A DNA stretch of 64,000 nucleotides from Lysobacterales bacterium (GTDB taxonomy: Bacteria > Pseudomonadota > Gammaproteobacteria > Xanthomonadales > Rhodanobacteraceae): contig JADJHN010000003.1 in NCBI GenBank assembly GCA_016707485.1, forward strand, positions 496,001 to 560,000. Reading direction: 5' to 3'. This document shows, piece by piece, positions 17,186 to 25,121 of this stretch. The translations under genes were made by a program, and so were the position numbers. Below the pieces are notes generated by a model. The model did no database searches, was not told the DNA's origin, and was given only the letters and a program-made list of their open reading frames with translations. How positions within the stretch are numbered: position 1 is the stretch's first letter; each line of letters starts with the position of its first letter.

Positions 17186-18667
17186 TCAGGCGCAACAACC
17201 GTCTTCGCCCTTGTGGCTGTGCGCCGCGCTGGCCGCGACACCGCTGGTCAGGCCTTTTTCGCTGGCCTGGAAATGCGCGGCAACCACTTTGGCGACACAG
17301 GCGGTAACCCGCTTGCCGGTCGGGATATGCAGGAACTCGTTGGGCCCGTGCGCATTGGAGTGCGGACCGAGCACGCCGGTGATGAGGAACTGCGCGCCCG
17401 GAAATTTCTCGCCGAGCATGCCCATGAAGGGAATCGAGCCGCCCTCGCCCATGTAGGCCGGCGGCGGACCGAAAAAGGTGCGCGAAGCTTCATCGACCGC
17501 CTGCTCCAGCCAGGGTGCAAGCGCCGGCGCATCCCAGCCGCTGCCGGCTTTCTCGAGGTTGAAGGTCACGATCGAACCATACGGCGGGTCGGCTTCGAGC
17601 AATTGCTTGAGGAATTCGCCACTCTTTGGCGCATTGGCGGTCGGCGGCAGGCGCAGGCTCACTTTCACGGCAGTGAATGGGCGCAACACGTTGCCGGCCG
17701 AATCCAGCGTGGGCAATCCGTCAATGCCGGTGATTGCCAGGGCCGGACGCCAGGTGCGGTTGAGAACAAGTTCGGTGAGGTCCTTGCTCACCGGCTGCAT
17801 TCCGTTGGCCATGGGAAACTTGGAATAAATATCATCGCCCAGCACGCCGGCACTGAGCCTGGCCTGTTCGACGCGCTGCGCGGGAATCTCCGCATGCAAT
17901 TCACGCGGCAGGATTTCGCCGGTCTTCTCATCCTCCAGCCGGGACAGGATCTGGCGCAGGATGCGGAAGCTCGATGGCACCACACCCGAGGCGTCTCCCG
18001 AATGCACGCCTTCGTCGAGCACCTTGACGCTGAGGTTGCCACCGGTCATGCCACGCAGGGAGGTGGTCAACCACATCTGCTCATAATTGCCGCAACCCGA
18101 ATCGAGGCAGACGATCAGCGACGGCCGGCCGATCCGCGCGGCCAGGTGGTCGACGTAATGCGGCAGGTCGTAACTGCCGGATTCCTCGCAGGCCTCGATC
18201 ATCACCACGCACCGCGCATGCGGGAGCTTCTGTGCCTGCAGGGCGAGGATGGCAGCCAGCGAGCCGAAGATCGCATAGCCATCATCGGCACCGCCGCGGC
18301 CAAAGAGCTTGTCGCCTTCGATGACCGGTTTCCACGGCCCGAGGTGCTCGGCCCAGCCAGTCATTTCCGGTTGCTTGTCGAGATGGCCGTAGAGCAGGAC
18401 GCAATCGTCCCCCTGCCCCGGGATCTCGATGAAGATCAACGGGGTACGCCCCGGCAGGCGCACGACCTCGAGTTGCATTCCCGGAATCGGCTGCCGGCGT
18501 GCCCAGTTTTCCATCAGGGCGACTGCCTGGTCCATGTAGCCATGCTCGGCCCACTTCGCGTCGAACATCGGCGACTTGTTCGGAATGCGGATGTAGTCGA
18601 CCAGTTGCGGCACGATCTGCTCATCCCAGAGCTTGCCGACGAAACCTTCGATTGCCTTCGAGTCCAT
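17186..18667 (-). CDS. M20-family metallopeptidase (dipeptidase)
   Basis: A 493-residue zinc peptidase of the M20/CNDP-like family. Zinc and catalytic motifs are present: LLYGHLDKQP (His, Asp), GRGGADDGYA (bridging Asp), MIEACEESGS (Glu pair) and the C-terminal GPHSNAHGPNEF His. The dimerisation domain lies in the middle. ATG 18667 starts the family-like MDSKAIEGFVGKLW. The C-terminus ends HSHKGEDGCCA, a short His/Cys tail not typical of the family that could bind metal. It probably acts in the cytoplasm on dipeptides, as no signal peptide is seen. Confidence 0.93.
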   Translation of the reverse strand: MDSKAIEGFVGKLWDEQIVPQLVDYIRIPNKSPMFDAKWAEHGYMDQAVALMENWARRQPIPGMQLEVVRLPGRTPLIFIEIPGQGDDCVLLYGHLDKQPEMTGWAEHLGPWKPVIEGDKLFGRGGADDGYAIFGSLAAILALQAQKLPHARCVVMIEACEESGSYDLPHYVDHLAARIGRPSLIVCLDSGCGNYEQMWLTTSLRGMTGGNLSVKVLDEGVHSGDASGVVPSSFRILRQILSRLEDEKTGEILPRELHAEIPAQRVEQARLSAGVLGDDIYSKFPMANGMQPVSKDLTELVLNRTWRPALAITGIDGLPTLDSAGNVLRPFTAVKVSLRLPPTANAPKSGEFLKQLLEADPPYGSIVTFNLEKAGSGWDAPALAPWLEQAVDEASRTFFGPPPAYMGEGGSIPFMGMLGEKFPGAQFLITGVLGPHSNAHGPNEFLHIPTGKRVTACVAKVVAAHFQASEKGLTSGVAASAAHSHKGEDGCCA

Positions 18668-18740
18668 GTTGATCCTTGCGCGCTGCGCAGCCAATGGCGA
18701 AACGCCGATTCTAGCGCGCCCCATCGCGCTTTCCGAATCC

Positions 18741-18760
18741 GCGTAGGAAAACTCCTACGC
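18741..18760. repeat. perfect 8+4+8 inverted repeat
   Basis: GCGTAGGA-AAAC-TCCTACGC is a perfect palindrome in the 217-base gap between the M20 peptidase start and the ComEA-like gene. It could be an operator or a REP-type element; nothing else in the gap is recognisable. Confidence 0.5.
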
Positions 18761-18884
18761 ACCGGCGCCTTGCTTGCGTACGTGCGCAGGGTGCGTTTTG
18801 CCATCTCGCCTGGCGAGCTGGCGGCGGAGACTCTGTCCACCGGGAACAGAAGGACCCGGCCCAACCAAACCCAAGGAGAACACC

Positions 18885-19220
18885 ATGAACTTCAAGACCC
18901 TGCTGGCCAGCCTCGTGCTTTCCCTCGCTCTCGCCCTGCCGGCCTTTGCCGCCGAACCGGTCGACATCAACAGCGCCGATGCGCAGACCCTCGCCGAAGG
19001 CCTGAATGGCGTCGGCATGAGCAAGGCCGAAGCGATCGTTGCCTACCGCGATGAACACGGCCCGTTTGCGAGCGCCGAAGATCTGGCCCAGGTCAAGGGC
19101 ATTGGCGAAAGGACCGTCGAGAAAAATCGCGACAACATCGTCGTCGGCGGCAGCAAGGCAAAGTCGAGCACAAGCCGCAAGGCGACCAAGACCGCAGCCA
19201 CGGCCAGCGCTTCGGAATAA
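18885..19220 (+). CDS. exported ComEA-like helix-hairpin-helix protein
   Basis: A 111-residue protein with a clear signal peptide (MNFKTLLASLVLSLALALPAFA). A single helix-hairpin-helix domain follows: VDINSADAQTLAEGLNGVGMSKAEAIVAYR and DLAQVKGIGERTVEKN. The C-terminal tail is Lys/Ser/Thr-rich. ComEA-type proteins bind incoming DNA in the periplasm during natural transformation, so this is a candidate DNA-uptake ratchet protein. The start is fixed by AAGGAG 7 bases upstream, and the start upstream in frame is not needed. Confidence 0.9.
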   Translation: MNFKTLLASLVLSLALALPAFAAEPVDINSADAQTLAEGLNGVGMSKAEAIVAYRDEHGPFASAEDLAQVKGIGERTVEKNRDNIVVGGSKAKSSTSRKATKTAATASASE

Positions 19221-19234
19221 TGTCCAAGCCGGCG

Positions 19235-19264
19235 AAACGGCGCGATCTGCGGATCGCGCCGTTT
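19235..19264 (+). terminator. 13-base perfect hairpin terminator after ComEA-like gene
   Basis: AAACGGCGCGATC and GATCGCGCCGTTT form a 13-base perfect stem with loop TGCG, 14 bases after the stop. The stem itself ends in TTT, which serves as a short T run. Confidence 0.75.
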
Positions 19265-19354
19265 GCCGTTCCTCGTGCCACCGGTGATTGCCGTGGCACG
19301 TGCTGAACCGACCAAAACGGCCATGCTAGACTTCGCGCCCTCGCTGGTGCGAAC

Positions 19355-19816
19355 ATGATCCTTCCCCACTACCACATCGACCCGTCCAGAATCTCGGGCG
19401 CCGGCCGCGGCGTGTTCATCGACGAAGCCGTCGAACGCGGCAGCATCCTCATTGCTCCGGATGCAATTCCGCGCACCTGGCCACTGGAACAGATCATGGC
19501 CATGCCGGACGCAAACGAGCTGCTTCCGGCCACGGTGCGCTGGTTCGAGGATCACTACACGGTCTCGACCGATTGGCCGGACGAGTGTTTCATCAATCAT
19601 TCCTTCACGCCGACCGGCCTCTGGCACCTTGGCTTCATCTTTGCATCAGCCAACCTGGATGCCGGCTGCGAAATCACCGTCGATTACCGCCACCTGCTCG
19701 GTCCCGGGCAAGTGGAAGATTTCGAAGATGCCGAAAGCGGTCGGCAGATCATTGGATTCACCTGGAAAGAAAGCCTCAGGGCGTCCTCGCAGGCGTTGCT
19801 GGGACTCATTGGTTGA
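19355..19816 (+). CDS. small SET-domain protein
   Basis: A 153-residue SET-fold protein: GAGRGVFIDEAV at the N-terminus, DECFINHSFTPT in place of the usual NHSC, and CEITVDYRHL at the catalytic Tyr region. There is no post-SET cysteine cluster. The Cys-to-Phe change in the NHSC-equivalent motif is seen in some bacterial SET proteins of unknown substrate. It is followed five bases later by the GNAT gene, so they probably form an operon with the HutD gene. Confidence 0.82.
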   Translation: MILPHYHIDPSRISGAGRGVFIDEAVERGSILIAPDAIPRTWPLEQIMAMPDANELLPATVRWFEDHYTVSTDWPDECFINHSFTPTGLWHLGFIFASANLDAGCEITVDYRHLLGPGQVEDFEDAESGRQIIGFTWKESLRASSQALLGLIG

Positions 19817-19821
19817 CAATA

Positions 19822-20346
19822 ATGCTTGAGATTCCGGTTCTGAACACCGAGCGTCTGCGCCTCACCGGGCTGTCGGAACGCCATTTCGAGTTGTACTCGG
19901 CAATGCTTGCCGACCCCAGCAGCACGCGCTACGTCGGCGATGGCCAGCCGCTGGATCGCATGAACGCCTGGCGCTCGCTGGCCATGCTGATCGGCCACTG
20001 GGCGCTGCGCGGCTATGGCATGTGGGCGGTCGAGTTGCAGGAAACCGGCGAGTTCATCGGCCGCGTCGGCCTGCACAATCCGGAAGGCTGGCCCGACCTC
20101 GAGCTCGGCTGGATGCTGCGTCCCGAACATCGACATCACGGTTATGCAACCGAAGCCGCGCGCCGCGTCCTTGACTACACGTTCAGCACGCTTGGAGCCG
20201 AGCGTGCGATCAGCCTGATCCGCGCGGAAAACACCGAATCCGAACGCGTCGCCCGGCGTCTCGGGGGCCGCCAGTCGACGACGATCGATTTCCTCGGCAG
20301 CGCGACCCTGGTCTACACCTACCACCGTCCCGACGGCGGCAATTGA
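19822..20346 (+). CDS. GNAT-family N-acetyltransferase
   Basis: A 174-residue acetyltransferase of the RimJ/RimL-like group. It has the N-terminal pattern LNTERLRLTGLSERHFE, the segment IGRVGLHNPEGWPDLELGWMLRPEHRHHGYATEAARRVLDY carrying the acetyl-CoA-binding (R/Q)xxG(Y/H)A motif, and ISLIRAENTESERVARRLG. It would transfer acetyl from acetyl-CoA to an amine; the substrate is unknown. It sits directly after the SET gene. Confidence 0.92.
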   Translation: MLEIPVLNTERLRLTGLSERHFELYSAMLADPSSTRYVGDGQPLDRMNAWRSLAMLIGHWALRGYGMWAVELQETGEFIGRVGLHNPEGWPDLELGWMLRPEHRHHGYATEAARRVLDYTFSTLGAERAISLIRAENTESERVARRLGGRQSTTIDFLGSATLVYTYHRPDGGN

Positions 20347-20359
20347 GTCGATTACCGTG

Positions 20360-20947
20360 ATGCACCTGCTGCGGATCAGCGACTATTCGCGCACTCGCTG
20401 GAAAAACGATGGCGGCTGGACCACCGAGATCGCCAGCGTGCCTCTGGTGGATCAAGCGAGTGGATTCCTGTGGCGGGTCAGCATTGCCGAGATCGAGGCA
20501 AACGGGCCGTTTTCGCGGTTTCCGGGCATCGAGCGCGATTTGTTGCTGCTTGCCGGAACCGGCATTGAACTCGACATCGACGACGCGCCCGCAATGCGCC
20601 TCGATCAACGCTTCCAGCGCATCCATTTCAACGGCGAGGCGGCCGTGTACTGTCGCCTGCTGGCAGGACCGACCCGCGATTTCAACGTGATGACGGCGCG
20701 CGGTCGCACAACCGCCGAGATCCATGCGCGGCCGCTGATCGGCACGATGCTGGTCTTCGCCGAATCAAGCTGTACCTGGCTGATCCATGTATTTGCCGGA
20801 CAGGCATCGGCGCGCGGCAGCGGTCAATCTCTGGCCGCCCAATGCGGAGAAACCCTGATCCTCGATGCACCGATCGCAAGGCGCGAGCGCATCGTCATCG
20901 AGGGCAGCGGCGAACTCGTCCTGGTCAAGTTCACCCATCTGTCCTAG
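20360..20947 (+). CDS. HutD/Ves family cupin protein
   Basis: A 195-residue protein of the HutD/Ves family, with the diagnostic N-terminus MHLLRISDYSRTRWKNDGGWTTEIAS and WRVSIAEIEANGPFSRFPGIER. It is a double cupin thought to act as a small-molecule sensor or regulator in histidine utilisation; no hut genes are adjacent here. A GTG three bases upstream is an alternative start. Its stop overlaps the stop of the opposite-strand gene in a CTAG. Confidence 0.9.
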   Translation: MHLLRISDYSRTRWKNDGGWTTEIASVPLVDQASGFLWRVSIAEIEANGPFSRFPGIERDLLLLAGTGIELDIDDAPAMRLDQRFQRIHFNGEAAVYCRLLAGPTRDFNVMTARGRTTAEIHARPLIGTMLVFAESSCTWLIHVFAGQASARGSGQSLAAQCGETLILDAPIARRERIVIEGSGELVLVKFTHLS

Positions 20948-21360
20948 CGCGAGCGGATCAGCTTGACCTGCTTGGGCCGCAACACGAAGAGGATGGCGTA
21001 AATCACCAGCAGGATGGGCGGTGCCCAGTACAGGTTCTTGACCCAAACATGAGTGCCGTTGAAGCTGGAGTTGAGGATCAGGTCCATGGCAACGTTCGGG
21101 TCCTCGATGATCCTGGCAAAGCCTGGCGTGAGGGCATCGGTCATCACGCCCGTGCCAAACGCATGCAAGCCTGACACGGCGGCATCGAGATAGCCGCCCA
21201 GGCCCATGTAGGTCGAAGCGAGGATCGCTTCGGCATGTGCCGACCGGGCAATCTGCGCACCGACACCCTCGAGATCGGGAACCGCTCCCCAAAGCACAAA
21301 ATCGAGCAACAAGGCCAGGACGAGCAGAGCCAGGGCAATCGTGTGCAGATGACGTCGCAT
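20944..21360 (-). CDS. small membrane protein of unknown function
   Basis: A 138-residue protein with an N-terminal membrane helix (LHTIALALLVLALLLDFVLW), a 70-residue exposed segment and a second helix near the end (WAPPILLVIYAILFVL) followed by a basic tail KQVKLIRSR. I do not recognise a family. The two helices at the termini suggest an anchored periplasmic loop. It is convergent with the HutD gene, stops overlapping. Confidence 0.65.
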   Translation of the reverse strand: MRRHLHTIALALLVLALLLDFVLWGAVPDLEGVGAQIARSAHAEAILASTYMGLGGYLDAAVSGLHAFGTGVMTDALTPGFARIIEDPNVAMDLILNSSFNGTHVWVKNLYWAPPILLVIYAILFVLRPKQVKLIRSR

Positions 21361-21713
21361 ACATCCTCCAAATCCGCAGCGGGCGGGGCCTGAAGCCCTG
21401 ACAACGGCGTAAACTGTGCTTCAGCGCACGGTGATCCAGACAGGCATCGGACATTCTCGTGACGTTGGGAGCCTGCGTGGCAGAAACGTTCGAGGCGAGA
21501 AGTCTGCCACGCGGGGACAGTTTTTTGGCGGTTCGCAAGCCCATAGTGGATCCATGGGTCAGGAAGCGGCGGAAAAATGAACCGCGTGGCGGGCATTGCA
21601 GCCCGGATGACTTTCGCCACGCAGGCTCCTGAAGTGCCCGAATCCCCCGTTTCGTGGTTCGCGACAAACCCTGAACCGGAATCTGAAGAGCAGCGGCCGA
21701 GCATTCTCCATAC
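21361..21713. other. 353-base non-coding gap before FimX-like gene
   Basis: No gene is visible here. The gap holds the nested inverted-repeat element at 21468-21629 and presumably the promoters of the two divergent flanking genes. Confidence 0.6.
21468..21629. repeat. 162-base nested inverted-repeat element
   Basis: Outer arms GGAGCCTGCGTGGC (21468-21481) and GCCACGCAGGCTCC (21616-21629) are perfectly complementary over 14 bases. Inside lie two alternative hairpins: GCGTGGCAGA with TCTGCCACGC (21475-21484 and 21503-21512), and GCGTGGCG with CGCCACGC (21584-21591 and 21615-21622), the latter enclosing GGGC-ATTGCA-GCCC. This could be a REP pair or MITE-like element, or a structured leader RNA with mutually exclusive folds. 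Confidence 0.65.
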
Positions 21714-24215
21714 ATGACCGGAACCCATTCCAACCAGGGACTCTCCGACACTACGGCCAGGCAAGCCCTGCACGAACGCTGCCTGAGTCTGGTCAGGCGC
21801 TGGCAGCCGCTGGCGCGATCCGGCTGGGATCACCATGCCGCGCGCCTGCTTGGCGAGGAAATCGACCAGATCGCGACAACCGCCGAGTCGCTCGGCCTGC
21901 AGGAGGTCAACAGCAGCGCCTTGGAGCTGGCCGCCTATCTGTGCTCGTTCATCGACGACAAGCTGGTTCCGAACGAACATTCGCTGGAGAACCTGGCCGG
22001 CATGGTCAACACGCTGGGCAGCGCGCTGAGCGATTTGTCCGGCTCGCCGCGGGCCGATGTGCGCTCGCTGCATGGCGACGTCGTCGAAGCCACCGAAACG
22101 AGAGCCGCGGATGTCGAACCAGCGGTGGACGCGCTGGATGCCGGCAGCGAACCGACCTGGCTGCCGCGCGCTGTCTGCCTGCTTGGCGAGACGGTGCGCA
22201 CGGCACCGGGACTCGCCGCGGCACTGCGCGAACGCGACTACCAGGTCAACGAGTTCGACGATCTCGATGGCTTGCTCGAATTCCTGCGCGTCGCCCGACC
22301 CGGTGCCCTGCTGCTCGATGCGCGGGCGCTCAGCCAGCTTGGCCGCATCCGCGCCCGCCTCGACGAAGGCAACCGGACCGAACTGCGCGCGCAGCCGGCC
22401 CTGCTGGTGTTTTCACGCAAGGGCGATCTTGGCGAGCGCCTGCTGGCGATGCGCGCTGGCGCTGCCGGGTTGTTCAGCCTGCCATTTGATTCACTGCGCG
22501 TGATTGCCTGTCTTGATGACCTGCTCGTGCATGCCACGCAGACGCCCTGGCGCATCCTTCTCGCCGAGGTGGATCCGGTCAGCGCCAGCGAGCGTGCGCG
22601 CTGGCTGGCCGAGCGCGGCATGACCGTGCGCCTTGCCGGCAATGGGCAGGCGGCACTCGCCGCCCTGCCCGATTTCCGCCCCGATGCCCTGGTTGTCGAC
22701 CAGGAGTTGTCCGATGTGCACGGCCTCGAGTTGATCCAGCTGGTCCGCGACCAACCCGAACACATGGCCCTGCCGATCCTGCTGATGACCTCCAGCAACG
22801 AAATCGGCCAGCGTTTCGATGCCATTGCCGCCGGCTGCGACGAAGTCCTGCAGAAGCCGGTCAAGGCACGCCATCTGACCCATGCCCTGCAATCGCGCTT
22901 GAACCGTGCCCGCCGCCTGCGCGAGCTGCTGGGTAGCGGCAACGGCAGCGATGCGCGCAACGGCCTGCACTCGCGTTCCGTGCTGATCGAAAAGCTCGCC
23001 AATGCCTCCGGCGATCGTTCCGCCGCGCTCATGTGCATCGCCATCGATCGCGCGCAGGCGCTGCGCGAAAGCATTGGCATCAGCGGACTGGCCGCGCTCG
23101 ACAATCACATCGGCCAGTTGCTGCGCAGCCAGCTCGATGTCACCGACATCTCGGCGCACTACCAGGATTTCCATTATTTCGTCCTGCTGCATCGTCGCTC
23201 GCGCAGCGAAATGACGATGGCCGCCGAAGACATCCGCAGCCGCCTCGCCGAGCAGCCATGGATGCACAACGGCACCGATCACGTGCTCACGGCGAGCATC
23301 GGCCTGGCCCTGCTCGGCGGCGAGCCACTTGGCGTCGACACCCTGGTCAGTCACGCCGAGGGCGCGCAGATTGCCGCCACGCACATGGGCGGCAACCGCG
23401 TGCTCTGGTACGAGGCACGCGAGGCGGCCCTGCTGCCCAGCGACCCCCTGCTTGCCGTGCGTGCCGTCATGGGGCGTCGACTGAAATCCGAACAGGCAAT
23501 GTTCGATTTCCTGCCGATCGTCCCGCTTGCCGGCAAACTCAGCGGCCAGTTCGATCTGCGCTTTCGCGTCCTCAGCACGCAGAACCCGGGTGCCTCGATC
23601 GGCTATGACGAGCTGGTTCCGGCTGCGACGGAAACCAACCAGCTTGCCGAAATCGATCGCCTGATCCTGCAACACACCCTCGAAATGCGCGGCGAACAGC
23701 TCAAGCGCGGTCGCCAGTTGCGCATCTTCGTGCCGCAGTCGGTTGCGTCCCTGCTCAGTGCCGACCTCTGCTGGTGGCTTGATCGCGAACTGAAGTCACA
23801 CCATCTTTCCGGCACCGGCCTGACCCTCAACCTGCCCTGTTCGCCACTCATCGATGCCGGCGAACGCGGCCGCGAACGCATTGCCGAGCTGCGCAAACTC
23901 GGTGTACGTGTCTGCCTCAACGATTTCGGTCGTGACTGGGCCGCCGTGCACGCGCTGAAACTGTTGCAGGCCGATTTCGTGCGCCTGGATCCAACCCTGG
24001 TCCACGAACTCGGCAGCATCCGCTCGATCGCCGACACCGTGCTCGCCCTCGTGCGCAAGGCACACGCCGCCGGCGCGGCGGTGATCGCCCCCGAGGCCGA
24101 CAATCTCAATCGCGCCCACCTGCTGCTGCGCCTCGGCGTCGATTACGCGGTCGGCCCGGCTTTCTCGCAACCGCTCAGCCAACCCGACTTCGACTTCAGC
24201 CGACCGCTCTGGTAA
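21714..24215 (+). CDS. FimX-like signalling protein: two receiver domains plus degenerate GGDEF and EAL
   Basis: An 833-residue multidomain protein. Residues 1-110 look helical (HPt-like). Two receiver-like units follow at about 150-265 and 280-400; the second keeps DALVVDQELSDVHG (phospho-Asp candidate) and LQKPVK (Lys), while the first lacks the Lys. A degenerate GGDEF domain is next (the GGDEF position reads YQDFH), then a degenerate EAL domain (the EAL position reads FDLRFRV, with RLDPTLV for the KID motif). Such proteins (FimX in Xanthomonas and Pseudomonas) bind c-di-GMP without making or degrading it and control type IV pilus motility. The assignment to that role is inference; no pil gene is adjacent. 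Confidence 0.85.
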   Translation: MTGTHSNQGLSDTTARQALHERCLSLVRRWQPLARSGWDHHAARLLGEEIDQIATTAESLGLQEVNSSALELAAYLCSFIDDKLVPNEHSLENLAGMVNTLGSALSDLSGSPRADVRSLHGDVVEATETRAADVEPAVDALDAGSEPTWLPRAVCLLGETVRTAPGLAAALRERDYQVNEFDDLDGLLEFLRVARPGALLLDARALSQLGRIRARLDEGNRTELRAQPALLVFSRKGDLGERLLAMRAGAAGLFSLPFDSLRVIACLDDLLVHATQTPWRILLAEVDPVSASERARWLAERGMTVRLAGNGQAALAALPDFRPDALVVDQELSDVHGLELIQLVRDQPEHMALPILLMTSSNEIGQRFDAIAAGCDEVLQKPVKARHLTHALQSRLNRARRLRELLGSGNGSDARNGLHSRSVLIEKLANASGDRSAALMCIAIDRAQALRESIGISGLAALDNHIGQLLRSQLDVTDISAHYQDFHYFVLLHRRSRSEMTMAAEDIRSRLAEQPWMHNGTDHVLTASIGLALLGGEPLGVDTLVSHAEGAQIAATHMGGNRVLWYEAREAALLPSDPLLAVRAVMGRRLKSEQAMFDFLPIVPLAGKLSGQFDLRFRVLSTQNPGASIGYDELVPAATETNQLAEIDRLILQHTLEMRGEQLKRGRQLRIFVPQSVASLLSADLCWWLDRELKSHHLSGTGLTLNLPCSPLIDAGERGRERIAELRKLGVRVCLNDFGRDWAAVHALKLLQADFVRLDPTLVHELGSIRSIADTVLALVRKAHAAGAAVIAPEADNLNRAHLLLRLGVDYAVGPAFSQPLSQPDFDFSRPLW

Positions 24216-24284
24216 ACCCACGCTGTCGCACTGCTGGAAGTCGATCTGCAGTGATGCCTGGCCACCGACCATTCGCGCATGCAG

Positions 24285-24321
24285 CACCCTTCGCAGGGTG
24301 GATACGCGCAGCGCATCCACC
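24285..24321. repeat. tandem hairpins, REP-like intergenic palindrome
   Basis: CACCCT-TCGC-AGGGTG is directly followed by GGTGGATACGC-GCA-GCGCATCCACC (one mismatch). The two hairpins share a GGTG. A related half copy lies at 24905-24929. This is the type of palindrome scattered between genes in many proteobacteria. Confidence 0.6.
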
Positions 24322-24353
24322 ATCGATCGCAGGGCCAGGCCTGGGCTGCGGCA

Positions 24354-24424
24354 GGGGGGGGGAGGGCAGCAAGCAGCCGGGAGCGCCGAGCAACAAGCCC
24401 TGTTTGAAAGGGGGGGCGGGCCCC
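24354..24424. other. anomalous poly-G stretch
   Basis: Runs of 9 G (24354-24362) and 7 G (24410-24416) sit in a non-coding segment of odd composition. They resemble low-quality base calls or an assembly seam more than a biological element. Confidence 0.5.
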
Positions 24425-24557
24425 ATTTGGATGAGGCAAGCAGGGTCAAGAACTGGGCGGCACTGCAGGCGCAGGGGATAAGGCTACCGGCGCAACACAT
24501 TGGGGGACACGAACCCGCCCCCACAGCCCACCCACACGCCCCAATAATCGCATCTAC

Positions 24558-24820
24558 TTATCTAACAAATGCGCGCACCGCCCTGAACGAAAAGACTGGT
24601 CTGGCGGCCTCGACAACAATCGCAGTTTCCGGAATATTGTTGCCGTGAGAGTCATACGCCGACCCATCGATGTATTCCACGGTATTTCCAGGCCACGTAT
24701 ACAAGAAATCCGCTACGCTACCATCCGGGAAATTAACCTGCAGAGTTATCGTGACTGGCGAAGATGTCCATAATGCAAAAAAGTAAATGTTGCCAATATG
24801 GTTATCACAAGCATTCTCAT
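24558..24820 (-). pseudogene. small secreted protein gene, frameshifted in a homopolymer
   Basis: The minus strand encodes MRMLVITILATFTF from 24820. With one base added in the T6 run (plus-strand A6 at 24777-24782) it continues FALWTSSPVTITLQVNFPDG and on to PVFSFRAVRAFVR before TAA at 24558-24560. The joined product, about 87 residues, looks like a signal peptide followed by a small beta-rich domain. I know no family. Local AT richness contrasts with the flanks. The shift may be real decay or a homopolymer error. The rest of the 24216-25121 gap holds only repeats and poly-G. Confidence 0.5.
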
Positions 24821-24904
24821 GCTTAAAGCTCTTTTACTAATTATTAATGATTAATTGCGGAGTATACGCACTAACGGGAACCGATGCACTCGATCATGCT
24901 CCGA

Positions 24905-24929
24905 TAAGCGCAGCGCATCCACCATCGAT
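24905..24929. repeat. second copy of the CGCAGCGCATCCACCATCGAT repeat
   Basis: The 21-base string CGCAGCGCATCCACCATCGAT occurs at about 24306-24326 and again at 24909-24929 in direct orientation, bracketing the AT-rich small-gene segment. Here the left hairpin arm is degraded. Confidence 0.55.
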
Positions 24930-25121
24930 TACCTCGAGATACGGCTTGGCGTTGCCCGACATGGCGGTCCAGGCGGCACGTCAAGGCAAGGATGGCTGGC
25001 TGTCCACTCTGCGTTCTGGCGCATGATCGACGGTCTTGCTGCGGAATGCTCCTCGGCCATCACATTGCTGCCAGGATCCACGCAGGTCACGCGGCGCGGT
25101 GCTCCAGCAACACGCAGACAT

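Noticed and set aside
24298..24648. 116-codon plus-strand frame through the poly-G region
   Set aside because: Low-complexity translation across repeats and G runs, with no start signal; the opposite strand has better coding character.
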